A stretch of 64,000 bases of DNA from positions 62,001-126,000 of the forward strand of contig CAUZCL010000001.1 of assembly GCA_963578475.1 (NCBI GenBank), in the 5' to 3' direction. Positions 53,838 to 63,673 of this stretch are shown in pieces. This DNA is from SMYC01 sp963578475. GTDB taxonomy: Bacteria > Acidobacteriota > Vicinamibacteria > Marinacidobacterales > SMYC01. The notes under the pieces were generated by a model. The model saw only the letters and a list, made by a program, of their open reading frames with translations. It was not told the DNA's origin and ran no database searches. Within the stretch, counting starts at the first letter, position 1. Each line of letters opens with the position of its first letter. A program made the position numbers and the translations under genes.

Positions 53838-54094
53838 TCAAACTGGGAGACGAGCGGCGCCGCCATCATCCGTCACTTGAATGAGCCCGTCATTCGTGCC
53901 CACATTGAGGCGGCTTTCTTTGAGAGGCGATTCCGAGAGCGCGACGATATTGCCGTACATTGAGGTCGACCTGTTCTTGGCCACGGCGTCGACGCTCCAG
54001 ACCTTTCCCATGACCTCGAGCTCGTTTCGGTCGATCGTCGCGGTCAAATATGGGCTTACCGCCGTCCACGAATCTCCGCGGTCGTCGCTTTATA
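53838..54094 (-). pseudogene. Fragment of a sortilin/VPS10-like BNR-repeat protein
   Basis: WTAVSPYLTATIDRNELEVM, KVWSVDAVAKNRSTSMYGN and IVALSESPLKESRLNVGTND are hallmarks of the large secreted WD40/BNR proteins of Acidobacteria. Only 80 residues remain; the rest is missing on both sides. Confidence 0.78.
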
Positions 54095-54100
54095 GTTGGG

Positions 54101-54847
54101 TTAGTACCAGAGCGCGCTCAGGCTGGACGCGTAAACGGTCGCGCAACCAAGAGCGAAGGTGGCCAGACCTACGGTCCACTGAAGCCCGTCCCGAAATCGA
54201 GTCAGGCCCCGCACGGAGAAACGAAAGGGAATCGCGATGACGACGGAGAGAAGCGTCATCCCCAGAATCGAGCCGAGGCCGAAGAGCAGCATGTAGACCA
54301 TGCCCACCGCAGCGGACGGCGTGCGCTCCAAAGTAAGGAGAATCAAAGCGGCGGAGCCCGCCATGCCGTGCACGAGGCCAATCGCAAGAGCTCGAAGCAC
54401 GCTGACTCTTTCGTGGCTATGCTCGTGAGCACCATGTGACGGCTCGCCCGCATGGGCGTGTAGATGCAGGTGGCGTGTTCCATCGCCGTGCTCGTGTTGA
54501 TGAATATGAACCCGGTCGCGGCGCAACCGCCAGATGACGTCGAGACCGAGTATCACGAGCATGACGCCCACAGCGAGCTCGAGCCAGGCGGCAAGCCGGC
54601 TAGGCATCACGCTGTCGACAAGAAGCACGACCGTCCCGAAGAGAAAGAGCGTTACCGTGTGGCCCACGCCCCAGAGCGCGCCGTGACGGATACACTCCGC
54701 CGGTGTTTTGGCGCGCGTCGCGAGCGTGGCGACCGCAGCGATATGGTCCGCCTCGAGCGCATGGCGCATCCCGATGAGAACTCCCAGAACGAGAAGTCCG
54801 GCCATCCAGATTCTACCGCGCCCGATGGCGTTCGAAGGATTGCTCAA
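54101..54847 (-). CDS. Nickel/cobalt transporter (NiCoT/NicO type)
   Basis: 248 residues from TTG 54847, or 234 from ATG 54805. RHALEADHIAAVATL holds the H-x4-D-H signature of Ni/Co permeases in helix 2, and GHTVTLFLFG matches the second motif. A His-rich cytoplasmic loop (HIHQHEHGDGTRHLHLHAHA) between helices 4 and 5 likely binds metal. Six to seven membrane helices. It would import or export Ni2+ or Co2+. The TTG start is uncertain since the region before it belongs to a different gene. Confidence 0.85.
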   Translation of the reverse strand: MSNPSNAIGRGRIWMAGLLVLGVLIGMRHALEADHIAAVATLATRAKTPAECIRHGALWGVGHTVTLFLFGTVVLLVDSVMPSRLAAWLELAVGVMLVILGLDVIWRLRRDRVHIHQHEHGDGTRHLHLHAHAGEPSHGAHEHSHERVSVLRALAIGLVHGMAGSAALILLTLERTPSAAVGMVYMLLFGLGSILGMTLLSVVIAIPFRFSVRGLTRFRDGLQWTVGLATFALGCATVYASSLSALWY

Positions 54848-54894
54848 CGTCCAGGATGTCGACCTTGTGCGGCAAGCTCATTTGCCTGGATGTT

Positions 54895-56021
54895 AGCACG
54901 CGCCTCGACGGAATAATTTTTCCGCCGGTAGGTAGGAACTTTGAGGCGGCCTCGCTCGTGAGCGCGCTCTCGACATCGCTTGGTCGCAAGAGGCTCATAT
55001 CCCCGAGGCTGTCCGACTCCGCCCTCCAGTCTTCCTGTGTCGGCGCATCTCTTGTAATAATGATACGAAGCTCAACACCCATCGCCTTCACTCGGCGAAG
55101 AAACTCGGCACGCGGTCAGTCCTAGTCCTGAACGACGGCCACGACGCTCGTGATTTGCCCGAGCTTCTCGAAAAGCGCGGGTCCCACGACATCGAAAGCC
55201 GCCTCGCTGCAAGGCTCGAGACACGCCGGCACATCGAGAATGTTCTCGAGATAAGCGAGGCTCCGACCCGCGCTGACTTCGTAAATATCCGGCCCCGCCG
55301 CAAAGATGTCGACGATGTAGTCGCTCCGGCTGAAGAAATCCGCCACCGACGCAACCACCAAGATCGAGGCTTCGAAGGCCTCGAGGTCCGCCTTTTTTTG
55401 GAACGAACGTATCCAAAATGAGCGCGATCCTCGAGAAGTACTCTTCTTGAAACTCCATCACGACCGGCTTGCCGAGCCGCGCCCAGGAACGCCAGTGAAT
55501 GTACCGTAGGGGATCGCCTGGCTGGTATTCTCGCGTCCCGAGAAACTCCAGGCTGTCGCCAGTGTGCGAGGCGAGCGGAATGCCCCCGGGTTGATAGCGG
55601 CGGCCGAGCGGAAGCTGAAAGGACTCCATCGCGTAGAAACGCGGATAGACGAGCAGTACTTCGTCGGCGAGCACTTTCGCACTCCCAGCGACGAGGCCGA
55701 GCGGATCGGTTGCCCGCACGGTGGGGGCTGGGATCACATAACGGCCGCGCCTCTCGATGCACACTGAAACGCTCGAGCTCACAGGGTCGGATTCCCCCCA
55801 AACCACAACCGACTGGCGCGGCTCGACGGAAACGTTGCTACCCCACCTTCGAGGACGCGGGAACGAAACGAGCAGAGGACGGAGCAGGCCCTGGGCCGCT
55901 GCGCTCACGCGCATCGGGATCTCGAGGCTTTGTCCCGCGGTCATGCGCAGCAGCAGCCTGCAAGAAAGCTCGACCCGAGGAGGACGTGCGAGCGCGAACA
56001 ACGCCGCGACCACGAGGAGAG
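54895..56021 (-). pseudogene. DUF58 (vWA-like) protein, N-terminally cut, frameshifted and with stops
   Basis: LSCRLLLRMTAGQSLEIPMR and REYQPGDPLRYIHWRSWARL with LILDTFVPKK form the DUF58 core. A T7 run (plus strand) near 55393 breaks the frame; six T gives LEAFEASILVVASVADF. Then two in-frame stops, TAG at 55124 and TGA at 55118, interrupt VVQD..PRAEFLRRVKAMG, and the end is LRPSDVESAL. The first part is lost at the join with the MoxR gene. DUF58 and MoxR usually act together in envelope stress or chaperone roles. Confidence 0.8.
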
Positions 56022-56362
56022 GCTCTATTGATCTCGTCCGCGAGCAGAATGTTCGTGAAAATCGGACCCTTCTTGAACCGGAAGCTCCCGTCTCTGGGGT
56101 TATAAATCAAACTCCCGAGAACGTCCGCGGGCAGGAGATCGGGCGTGAACTGGATGCGGCTGAACTCACCTGAAATCGAGCACGCAAGCGCTTTGGCGAG
56201 CGTGGCCTTTCCCACCCCCGGAACGTCTTCCATCAGGATGTGGCTCCCGCTAAAGAGGGCTATGAGCATGTTGTCGAGCACCTCGGGCTTTCCCAAGATG
56301 ACTCGAGCAAGCTGCTCTTCGAGCTGGTCGACCTGGGCAGGTCTCGTTTCTCGTGTGAGCAT
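56022..56362 (-). pseudogene. MoxR-type AAA+ ATPase, C-terminally cut
   Basis: From ATG 56362: ARVILGKPEVLDNMLIALFS, Walker A variant EDVPGVGKATLAKALA, RIQFTPDLLPADVLGS and Walker B NILLADEINRAS. Directly after this (about 56022) the sequence turns into DUF58 with loss of the sensor and C-terminal lid. MoxR chaperones normally have about 310-330 residues; here about 114. Confidence 0.82.
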
Positions 56363-56583
56363 GGAGGACCTAGAACGAAACGTCACGGGTACTTTTGGGG
56401 ACCGCGCGGCAGGGTTTTTTCGAGTATGTGGACCAGTTGCCAGGGTGTCAATTCTCAGCGTGCTGCAGCCACGGGCAGGGCTCCGGCGGGCGACGCGGGA
56501 AGCCGATGGACTTCCGGGGCGAGAACCTCATACACTTGCGCCCGAGCTTGCGGAAGGCGAGCAAAGAAATCAGGGGTGGAATC

Positions 56584-57813
56584 ATGAAGAAAAAGAACGT
56601 TCTCATTGCAGCAGGGCTCCTCACGGCCCTCATAGCACTCGGCATAGGGCAGCTCCAGCTCGAGCGTGTGTCGGCCTCCCAAGCGAAGGGTGCCGAAGCA
56701 CCGATGTTCGAAGTCGACCCCTTTTGGCCGAAGCCCTTGCCCAATCATTGGATCATCGGCTCAGCCATTGGGGTCACGATCGATTCGAAAGACCACGTTT
56801 TCATCATCCATCGACAAGGCACGCTCAATCCGGGGACCGAGGCGGACGCTGCGGCTGACCCGGCGACGGCTATCGAGTGCTGTACCCCGGCCCCTCCGAT
56901 CCTGGAATTCGATCCCGAGGGAAACCTCGTCGGCCACTGGGGCGGCCCGGCCGATGGCTATGATTGGCCTCAATCGAATCACGGCATCACGATCGATCCG
57001 ATGGACAACATCTGGATAGGCGGCAACGGTGCACGCGACGCCCACATGTTGAAGTTCACCCGTGACGGGCAGTTCCTGAAACAATTCGGCAAACCCAATG
57101 CGCGGCGCGAGGCGGGCTCGTCCGACGAGGAGCCGCGCTTCGCAGCCAATAGCCACGACGAGGAAAATTTTGGCAGGGTCGCCAAGATCAGCTTCGATGC
57201 GAGCGGAAAGGAAGCATTCGTCGCCGACGGTTACCTGAACAAACGCGTCGCGGTCCTCGACTCGGAAACCGGTGTCTTGAAGAGGTATTGGGGTGCTTAC
57301 GGCAACAAGCCTGACGACAGCAACGCTGACCGTTACAGCCCGACCGCTCCGCCCGCACAGCAGTTTCGCAATCCCGTGCACTGCGCCGACCCTTCCGTCG
57401 ACGGGCTCCTCTACGTGTGCGATCGCGCAAATAATCGCATTCAGGTGTTCCGCCCAGATGGGGAATACGTGGACGAAGTGTTCATCGAGAAAGAGAGCCT
57501 CGGAAGCGGCGCTGTTTGGGATGTCTCCTTCTCGAGCGATCCGGAGCAGCGCTACATGTACGTTGCTGACGGCAAGAACCAACGGGTCCATATCGTCGAG
57601 CGGAAAACGCTGACAGTGTTGACGAATTTCGGGGATGGCGGCCGGCAGCCCGGCCAATTCTTCGGCGTGCACAGCATCGCCACCGATTCGAAGGGCAACA
57701 TCTACACGACGGAAACCTATGAAGGGAAGCGCCTCCAGAAATTCGTCTATAAAGGGATGGGCCCAGTGCGCAAGAAGAACCAGGGCACGATCTGGCCGAC
57801 CTTTTCGAATTAA
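56584..57813 (+). CDS. Secreted NHL-repeat beta-propeller (peptidylglycine-lyase-like)
   Basis: 409 residues from ATG 56584. Signal peptide MKKKNVLIAAGLLTALIALG. At least five NHL-type blades follow, for example HGITIDPMDNIWIGGNG, ADGYLNKRVAVLDSETG, VCDRANNRIQVFRPDGEY and SIATDSKGNIYTTETYEGKR. The pattern and DPFWPKPLPNHW start match a family of exported propellers in Acidobacteria and Proteobacteria related to peptidyl-alpha-hydroxyglycine amidating lyase; activity is not shown. The frame opens upstream at 56395 but this part has no leader-like features. The 220 bases before the start hold no gene I can see. Confidence 0.87.
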   Translation: MKKKNVLIAAGLLTALIALGIGQLQLERVSASQAKGAEAPMFEVDPFWPKPLPNHWIIGSAIGVTIDSKDHVFIIHRQGTLNPGTEADAAADPATAIECCTPAPPILEFDPEGNLVGHWGGPADGYDWPQSNHGITIDPMDNIWIGGNGARDAHMLKFTRDGQFLKQFGKPNARREAGSSDEEPRFAANSHDEENFGRVAKISFDASGKEAFVADGYLNKRVAVLDSETGVLKRYWGAYGNKPDDSNADRYSPTAPPAQQFRNPVHCADPSVDGLLYVCDRANNRIQVFRPDGEYVDEVFIEKESLGSGAVWDVSFSSDPEQRYMYVADGKNQRVHIVERKTLTVLTNFGDGGRQPGQFFGVHSIATDSKGNIYTTETYEGKRLQKFVYKGMGPVRKKNQGTIWPTFSN

Positions 57814-57814
57814 A

Positions 57815-57907
57815 GTGATGCACGCAAAAGGCGAGTTCAGAGACGTGCTGTACTACCGAGAAGACGTGGAAAAGTACATCGAGCGCGAGTACCACCCAGG
57901 ACAATAA
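57815..57907 (+). CDS. Tiny conserved-looking ORF
   Basis: 30 codons from GTG 57815 or 29 from ATG 57818: MHAKGEFRDVLYYREDVEKY and IEREYHPGQ. It fills the space between two genes exactly. It may be a real small protein or the end of a lost one. Confidence 0.3.
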   Translation: MMHAKGEFRDVLYYREDVEKYIEREYHPGQ

Positions 57908-57913
57908 CCGCGC

Positions 57914-58333
57914 ATGGCGAAGCGGCTTGCGCTGGGGTTTCTCACGGTGGGGCCCCTCGTCATCCTCGGAATTTTCTTCTTGACTCCAGCGGCTCTGTCG
58001 TGGCTCTTTGCTGTGGTCGTGATGAGCTTTCCGATCGCGCTCGTAACGCTCGCGGTGAGCCGCGACGGAGGCGTGGGACGACGCCTACGCTTCCCTCTCC
58101 TGGCGCTCTTCGCAATGCTCCAGGCCGGTGTCATCGGTGTGCTGGCCTTCAGCGCATCGGGCGTGAATGGCGTCTACGGATTCCCCCTCTCGCTACACTT
58201 TCTGTTACTGCTTATCTGGCTCGGCCCTCTCTGTGTGACGACCATCACCTACGCCGTCACGTTTACGGAGCTCGGCATCGACGACGAGCTCCTCGACCAA
58301 CTAAAAACGATGCGCCGCGACCGCGAATCCTAG
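57914..58333 (+). CDS. Four-helix membrane protein, symporter partner
   Basis: 139 residues with four hydrophobic segments (GFLTVGPLVILGIFFLTPAA, WLFAVVVMSFPIALVTLAV, FALLQA-like FAMLQAGVIGVLAF, LLLIWLGPLCVTTITYAV) and a short cytoplasmic tail. It stops directly before the symporter ATG with no gap. This suggests a partner subunit, as with DUF3311, though the sequence differs. Function unknown. Confidence 0.72.
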   Translation: MAKRLALGFLTVGPLVILGIFFLTPAALSWLFAVVVMSFPIALVTLAVSRDGGVGRRLRFPLLALFAMLQAGVIGVLAFSASGVNGVYGFPLSLHFLLLLIWLGPLCVTTITYAVTFTELGIDDELLDQLKTMRRDRES

Positions 58334-59833
58334 ATGACAGGACTCGACAGGCCGCTCATCATCGGAGCCGCGAGCGTTTATCTGCTCCTCGTTCTGGCCG
58401 TCGGTCTTTGGTCCGCACGACGCACGCGCACGGCAAAAGACTTTTGGATTGCGGGTCAAAACATCGGCCTCTGGACGACCGGACTCGCCACCACGTCCGC
58501 AGCCTTCAGCGGCTTCGTCTTCCTCGGAGGCCCGGGACTCACCTACCAACTAGGCACGGGGTCGCTCTTCATCGTGGTCGCCGGTGGCTTCACCGCCAGC
58601 TTGATGTGCTGGGTCCTGGCGAAGAGGCTGCGCCTCCTGGCAGCGGTGCGCGAGATCTACACGATCCCGGACGCCATCCTCTGTCGCTACCGAAGCCGCG
58701 CCGCCTCCGGGATCGCGGCCGTCGCCGTGATCGTGGGGACGGTGGCTTATTTGGGCTCGCAATTTCTGGCGCTCGGGCGGCTCGTCGAAGCGGTGTTCGG
58801 CACGCGTGAGCTCTTCGGCCCGCAAAGCCTCACGATCGCCGTCACGGCGGGCGTCGTGGTCGTCGTCTTGTACGCGTGCCTCGGCGGGATGATCGCCGGC
58901 GTCTATACCGACCTTCTTCAGGGATCGTTGATGACGCTCGTGGCCAGCGTGGTTTTTGTCCACGCGATCGTGGAAGGCGGAGGCCTCGAGCGCATCGCGA
59001 CGAGCATCTCGGTAAGTGAAGCCTTCGGAAGCTCCTTCCTGGAGCCGCTGGGACGCGTGCCGATTTGGACCGCTGTAGGTTTTTACTTCGTCTTCGGGAT
59101 CGGCATCCTCGGCCAGCCGCACATGCTTCACAAGTTCTTCATGATCAAAGACCCCCGCGACTTGAAGTGGATCCCGCTCGTTGTCGGCTTCACGCAAACG
59201 CTGTGCGTTCTCATCTGGTTAGGCCTCGGCCTCGTCGTCCCAGCCCTCGTAGCCCAAGGCCGACTCGCCCCTCTCATGCAGCCCGACGATGCCGCACCGA
59301 TCTACTTGCTGGAATTCGCACCGACACTTCTAGCGGGGTTGGTCTTCGCCGGCATCCTTGCCGCCATCATGTCGACGGCAGATTCTTTCGTGAACATCGG
59401 CGCCGCCGCCCTCGTTCGCGATCTGCCCAAGGCATTGAGCCGCGAGCTGAAGCGCGAGCTTTTTTGGGGACGTGTGGCGGTCGTCGGCATCGCCGCCGTC
59501 GCGGGTACGCTCGCGGCCCTTTCCGGAGACTTGATCGCGACACTCGGAACCTTCGCCTTCGGAACGTTTGGCGCCGCGCTTGCGCCAGCGCTTGCGATAG
59601 GGCTGAACTGGCACCGCGTCACCGCCAAAGCCGCCGTGGCCTCGATGCTCACGGGCATCATCCTGAATCTTGGGCTCGAACTTTTCGCCCGAAATGGAGT
59701 GGTGCTCTTGAAGCCGGGCGTACTCACAACGGCGGTCTCCCTGGCAGCGTCGTTCGCAGTGCTTTTTCTCGTGAGCTGGCTATCCGAGCCAGACAAGATC
59801 GATGAAGACGTCGCCTTTGTGATGGATCATTAG
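58334..59833 (+). CDS. Second sodium:solute symporter (SSS family)
   Basis: 499 residues, about 13 membrane segments. DFWIAGQNIGLWTTGLATTS and GFVFLGGPGLTYQLGTGSLF fit helix 1 and the substrate region; FAGILAAIMSTADSFVNIG is the Na+ site helix. It differs from the first symporter (27410), being of the proline/PutP-like branch by overall pattern. Substrate is inference. Intact and coupled to the small membrane protein before it. Confidence 0.9.
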   Translation: MTGLDRPLIIGAASVYLLLVLAVGLWSARRTRTAKDFWIAGQNIGLWTTGLATTSAAFSGFVFLGGPGLTYQLGTGSLFIVVAGGFTASLMCWVLAKRLRLLAAVREIYTIPDAILCRYRSRAASGIAAVAVIVGTVAYLGSQFLALGRLVEAVFGTRELFGPQSLTIAVTAGVVVVVLYACLGGMIAGVYTDLLQGSLMTLVASVVFVHAIVEGGGLERIATSISVSEAFGSSFLEPLGRVPIWTAVGFYFVFGIGILGQPHMLHKFFMIKDPRDLKWIPLVVGFTQTLCVLIWLGLGLVVPALVAQGRLAPLMQPDDAAPIYLLEFAPTLLAGLVFAGILAAIMSTADSFVNIGAAALVRDLPKALSRELKRELFWGRVAVVGIAAVAGTLAALSGDLIATLGTFAFGTFGAALAPALAIGLNWHRVTAKAAVASMLTGIILNLGLELFARNGVVLLKPGVLTTAVSLAASFAVLFLVSWLSEPDKIDEDVAFVMDH

Positions 59834-59875
59834 ATTCCCGACGGCGTCTAATTTCAGAAAAGGCGACGTGACCTG

Positions 59876-60029
59876 TCACGCAGCTTTCTGCTCGACTCCT
59901 TTTTCAACTTTGAACCCCGCGACGAGGCTCTTGAGCTCTGTGGCCATTTGAGCAAGCCCCTCCGCCGCGTTCTGGGTCTGACTGACGCCGGCTGAAGTGT
60001 TCTGGGCCGCGTCAGCAACACCGACGAAG
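59876..60029 (-). pseudogene. C-terminal fragment of a methyl-accepting chemotaxis protein
   Basis: On the minus strand: VGVADAAQNTSAGVSQTQNA then AEGLAQMATELKSLVAGFKV and KGVEQKAA, stop at 59876. This is the last methylation helix and tail of an MCP. The rest is missing at about 60029. Confidence 0.72.
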
Positions 60030-60130
60030 GATTAGCTCTCAATCACCACACGAATTCCTAACCCGACAGAGCACGAAGAGGAAAATTCTTTGCGACCTCT
60101 GCGTCTCTTCGGTTAGATTCTTCTTCCCAG

Positions 60131-61309
<1,179 letters not shown>

Positions 61310-61326
61310 TTGCATATACGGTATTG

Positions 61327-61907
61327 CAAGCAATCGGCACGTGCTCTTGACCGTCGGCCGCATCGATCCGCAGAAGAACCAGCTTCTCGCGGTGGAGGCT
61401 CTCGAGGCGCTCCTGAACCAGGATCGACGGTGGCATTTGGTGCTCATCGGGCACGTCACCGACCTGGCCTATGGTGAGCGCCTCGTCGAGACGATCCGGC
61501 GTGAGGGCCTCGAGGAGCACGTCACCCTCATCGAGGGTCTCGACGCGGCAAGCTCGGATCTTCAAGACGCCTACGCGGCTGCCCATGTCTTTCTGCTCCC
61601 ATCGATGCACGAGCCTTTCGGCATCGTCATCCTCGAAGCCTGGGCGGCAGGTCTTCCTGTCGTCGCGAGTTGCGCCGGCGGCGTCGCCTCCTTCGTACGG
61701 GAGGGCATCGACGGTTTGATGTTCACCCCGGGCGCCGTCGCAGGGTGCGTCCGTCTTCTCTCGGCGCTCCACGACAGCCGCGCGATGAAAGAGGTGATAG
61801 GCCGCAACGGCTATGTCAAAGCGCACACCGATTACGATTGGGATGTCATCACGGATCGGCTGTTGAAACTCTACGGCGAGGTCATCGATGCGCATCCTGT
61901 TCATTAA
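61327..61907 (+). pseudogene. Glycosyltransferase family 4-like, C-terminal half
   Basis: Homology begins at LLTVGRIDPQKNQLLAVEAL. Donor-binding motifs HEPFGIVILEAWAAGLPVVA and GGVASFVREGIDGL follow, ending at 61907. The acceptor-binding N-domain is lost at the join with aceA. Sugar donor unknown. The next ATG overlaps its end. Confidence 0.8.
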
Positions 61908-62213
61908 CGAGAACTACGGGCTCCATGGCGGTGTCGAGCAGAACATCCTCGACGCCGCGAAAGGACTCCGCGCGCGCACGCCTGTTATCTCGCCTACGGC
62001 TCGGCCACGAAGCGCGGGACTAAGGCCTTCGACGCCGCATTCCACGAGACCTGCGCTATCACTGAGCTCGGCGCCTCCCATGTTACCCTTCGCGGATCTT
62101 TCGACGACGCGCAAAGAAAACGACTTGCCCAGGTAGCGGGGCGCTGTCCGGTGCACAAGACGCTCGCAAACGGTGTGCACATCAGCGACGCCGTTAGTTT
62201 CGACAGTCCCTGA
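61888..62213 (+). pseudogene. Chimera: glycosyltransferase N-terminal start and OsmC-like C-terminal end
   Basis: MRILFINENYGLHGGVEQNI opens a second GT4-type enzyme, coupled to the first. Near 61980 one base is missing; the joined reading is ACYLAYGSATKRGTKAFDAA. At about 62070 it turns into SFDDAQRKRLAQVAGRCPVH with KTLANGVHI, the end of OsmC/Ohr-like peroxide-resistance proteins with the resolving Cys. Both source genes are incomplete, so the fused product should not be real. Confidence 0.75.
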
Positions 62214-62286
62214 AATTCGTGCATCCTAGACGGTTTCCAAGCACTTACTTAGGTCAACCGGAACCCATCCTCAGCGCTGAACCTCG

Positions 62287-63327
62287 TCAACTTGGCGGTA
62301 CACGAAAAATCCCTTTCGGCATGTGCATGCTGACCAGGTAGTGGGGCATGTCCACAACTTCTGAAATCTTCAGGTCTCCTGCAAGCGAGCAGAGCAGGTA
62401 CGCGTCTACGCGGGACAACCCCCGCTCCGCCTCGAGGTAATTGATCATGAAGCGTGTTGCTTTTCGTGCAGCCTCGTCGATCGTTTCGCCAAAGGCGGTC
62501 ACCGCGTAATACTCATCGGTCTCGTATTCAGGCTCCGCCAGCACGCGACCACCCTTCCGCACTTCGATTTTCAGGAGGATGCGCATCGGGGCTTCGACGC
62601 CAGTGCCGCCAACCTCCCCGTCGCCCTGCGCGGCATGAGTGTCGCCGATGGACAGCAGGGCCCCTTCGACGAGGACCGGCAAGTAGACGGTGGTGCCCAC
62701 TCCCAAGTAACGGTTGTCCATGTTGCCGCCGTTCTCGCGTGGTGGGATGGTGACCAGTTCGCCTTCGGTAGCCGGTGCGACGCCGATCACTCCGGGGAAG
62801 GGGCGGAGCGGAATCGAGATGTTGTCGTCGAACTGCACGTGAGTCTGGCCTTCTTCGAAGCTGAACGTCTTCAGCCGGGCGTCGGGAAATTCATCCGCGA
62901 GGAAACCGAACCCGGGAATAACGCCTGCCCACCCCCAACCCAGAACATCGATCTTATGGAAGGTCACCGCGAGTACGTCACCCGGTTCGGCGGTTTCCAC
63001 GTAGATTGGCCCTGTGAGGGGATGGATCGGATCGAAATCCAAGTTCGCCATCACTTCGACTCCGGAATCGAGCGTGAGTTGCCCGTCGGTCGCCTCCTTC
63101 GTCTCGATCTCGACGATGGCTCCGGAAGGCACCGTCAACACAGGCGGGATCGCACGGCTCCAGTGGTTGTGGGTGTTCTCGGTGCCCAGCGTGTACTCGA
63201 CCTCCACCGAAGGCACCGCGGGCTCTGCGGTCGGTGGGGGAGACGGTTCGGGCGCCGCGCAAGCAGTCAGGGCTAACGTGAATGCGATGAAGAAAGAATA
63301 AGCGGTGGCGGATCGGCTCGATTTCAT
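62287..63327 (-). CDS. Acetamidase/formamidase-family lipoprotein
   Basis: 346 residues with SD AGAGGAGA before ATG 63327. Signal and lipobox LALTACAAP predict lipid anchoring. The core matches FmdA/AmdA: NTHNHWSRAIPPVLTVPSG, DVLAVTFHKIDVLGWGWAG, RENGGNMDNRYLGVGTTVYL and SIGDTHAAQGDGEVGGTGVE, the last with the metal-binding DTHAAQGD. Family members hydrolyse formamide or acetamide to ammonia and acid; an exported form is frequent in Acidobacteria. Substrate is inference. Intact. Confidence 0.9.
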   Translation of the reverse strand: MKSSRSATAYSFFIAFTLALTACAAPEPSPPPTAEPAVPSVEVEYTLGTENTHNHWSRAIPPVLTVPSGAIVEIETKEATDGQLTLDSGVEVMANLDFDPIHPLTGPIYVETAEPGDVLAVTFHKIDVLGWGWAGVIPGFGFLADEFPDARLKTFSFEEGQTHVQFDDNISIPLRPFPGVIGVAPATEGELVTIPPRENGGNMDNRYLGVGTTVYLPVLVEGALLSIGDTHAAQGDGEVGGTGVEAPMRILLKIEVRKGGRVLAEPEYETDEYYAVTAFGETIDEAARKATRFMINYLEAERGLSRVDAYLLCSLAGDLKISEVVDMPHYLVSMHMPKGIFRVPPS

Positions 63328-63406
63328 GGACAGTCTCCTCTCGACTTGGATCTTTCTGAAGCCATTACATTCGTTTCAGTTGCGAATTGCAACTGTCGCT
63401 CGTCAA

Positions 63407-63673
63407 CTAAGTTCCCCCGAACTCCGGTTCGGGGTGTCCGACGCGAACGCAGAGCTCGACGATCTTCTGGGTCCCACAACCCCAACGATCTATGAGTCCG
63501 CGTCGATAGAACACGTCTGCTATGAGCGGATTCCGTAGTCGAGACGGGTGTTCTCCTCTCAAGTCCTCGGGAACCATCCCGAACGGCAATGTTCCATCGC
63601 TCCATATTTCCAATCGCGTAGATAGCGAGACTAATGCAGGACGTCGGCTTTCAAGAGTAGACTCGTAAAGCAT
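63407..63673 (-). pseudogene. Fragment of a RecG-like/AlbA_2 ATP-binding regulator
   Basis: From about residue 20: LEIWSDGTLPFGMVPEDLRG, then RLRNPLIADVFYRRGLIDRW and GCGTQKIVELCVRVGHPEPE match the HATPase_c_4 part of DUF4062/AlbA_2-type proteins often labelled RecG-like helicase. N-terminal DNA-binding half and the tail are missing. Confidence 0.72.

Noticed and set aside
61888..62213. Novel glycosyltransferase-OsmC fusion enzyme
   Set aside because: Both halves are truncated, a frameshift is needed, and similar cut-and-joined genes occur throughout the window.
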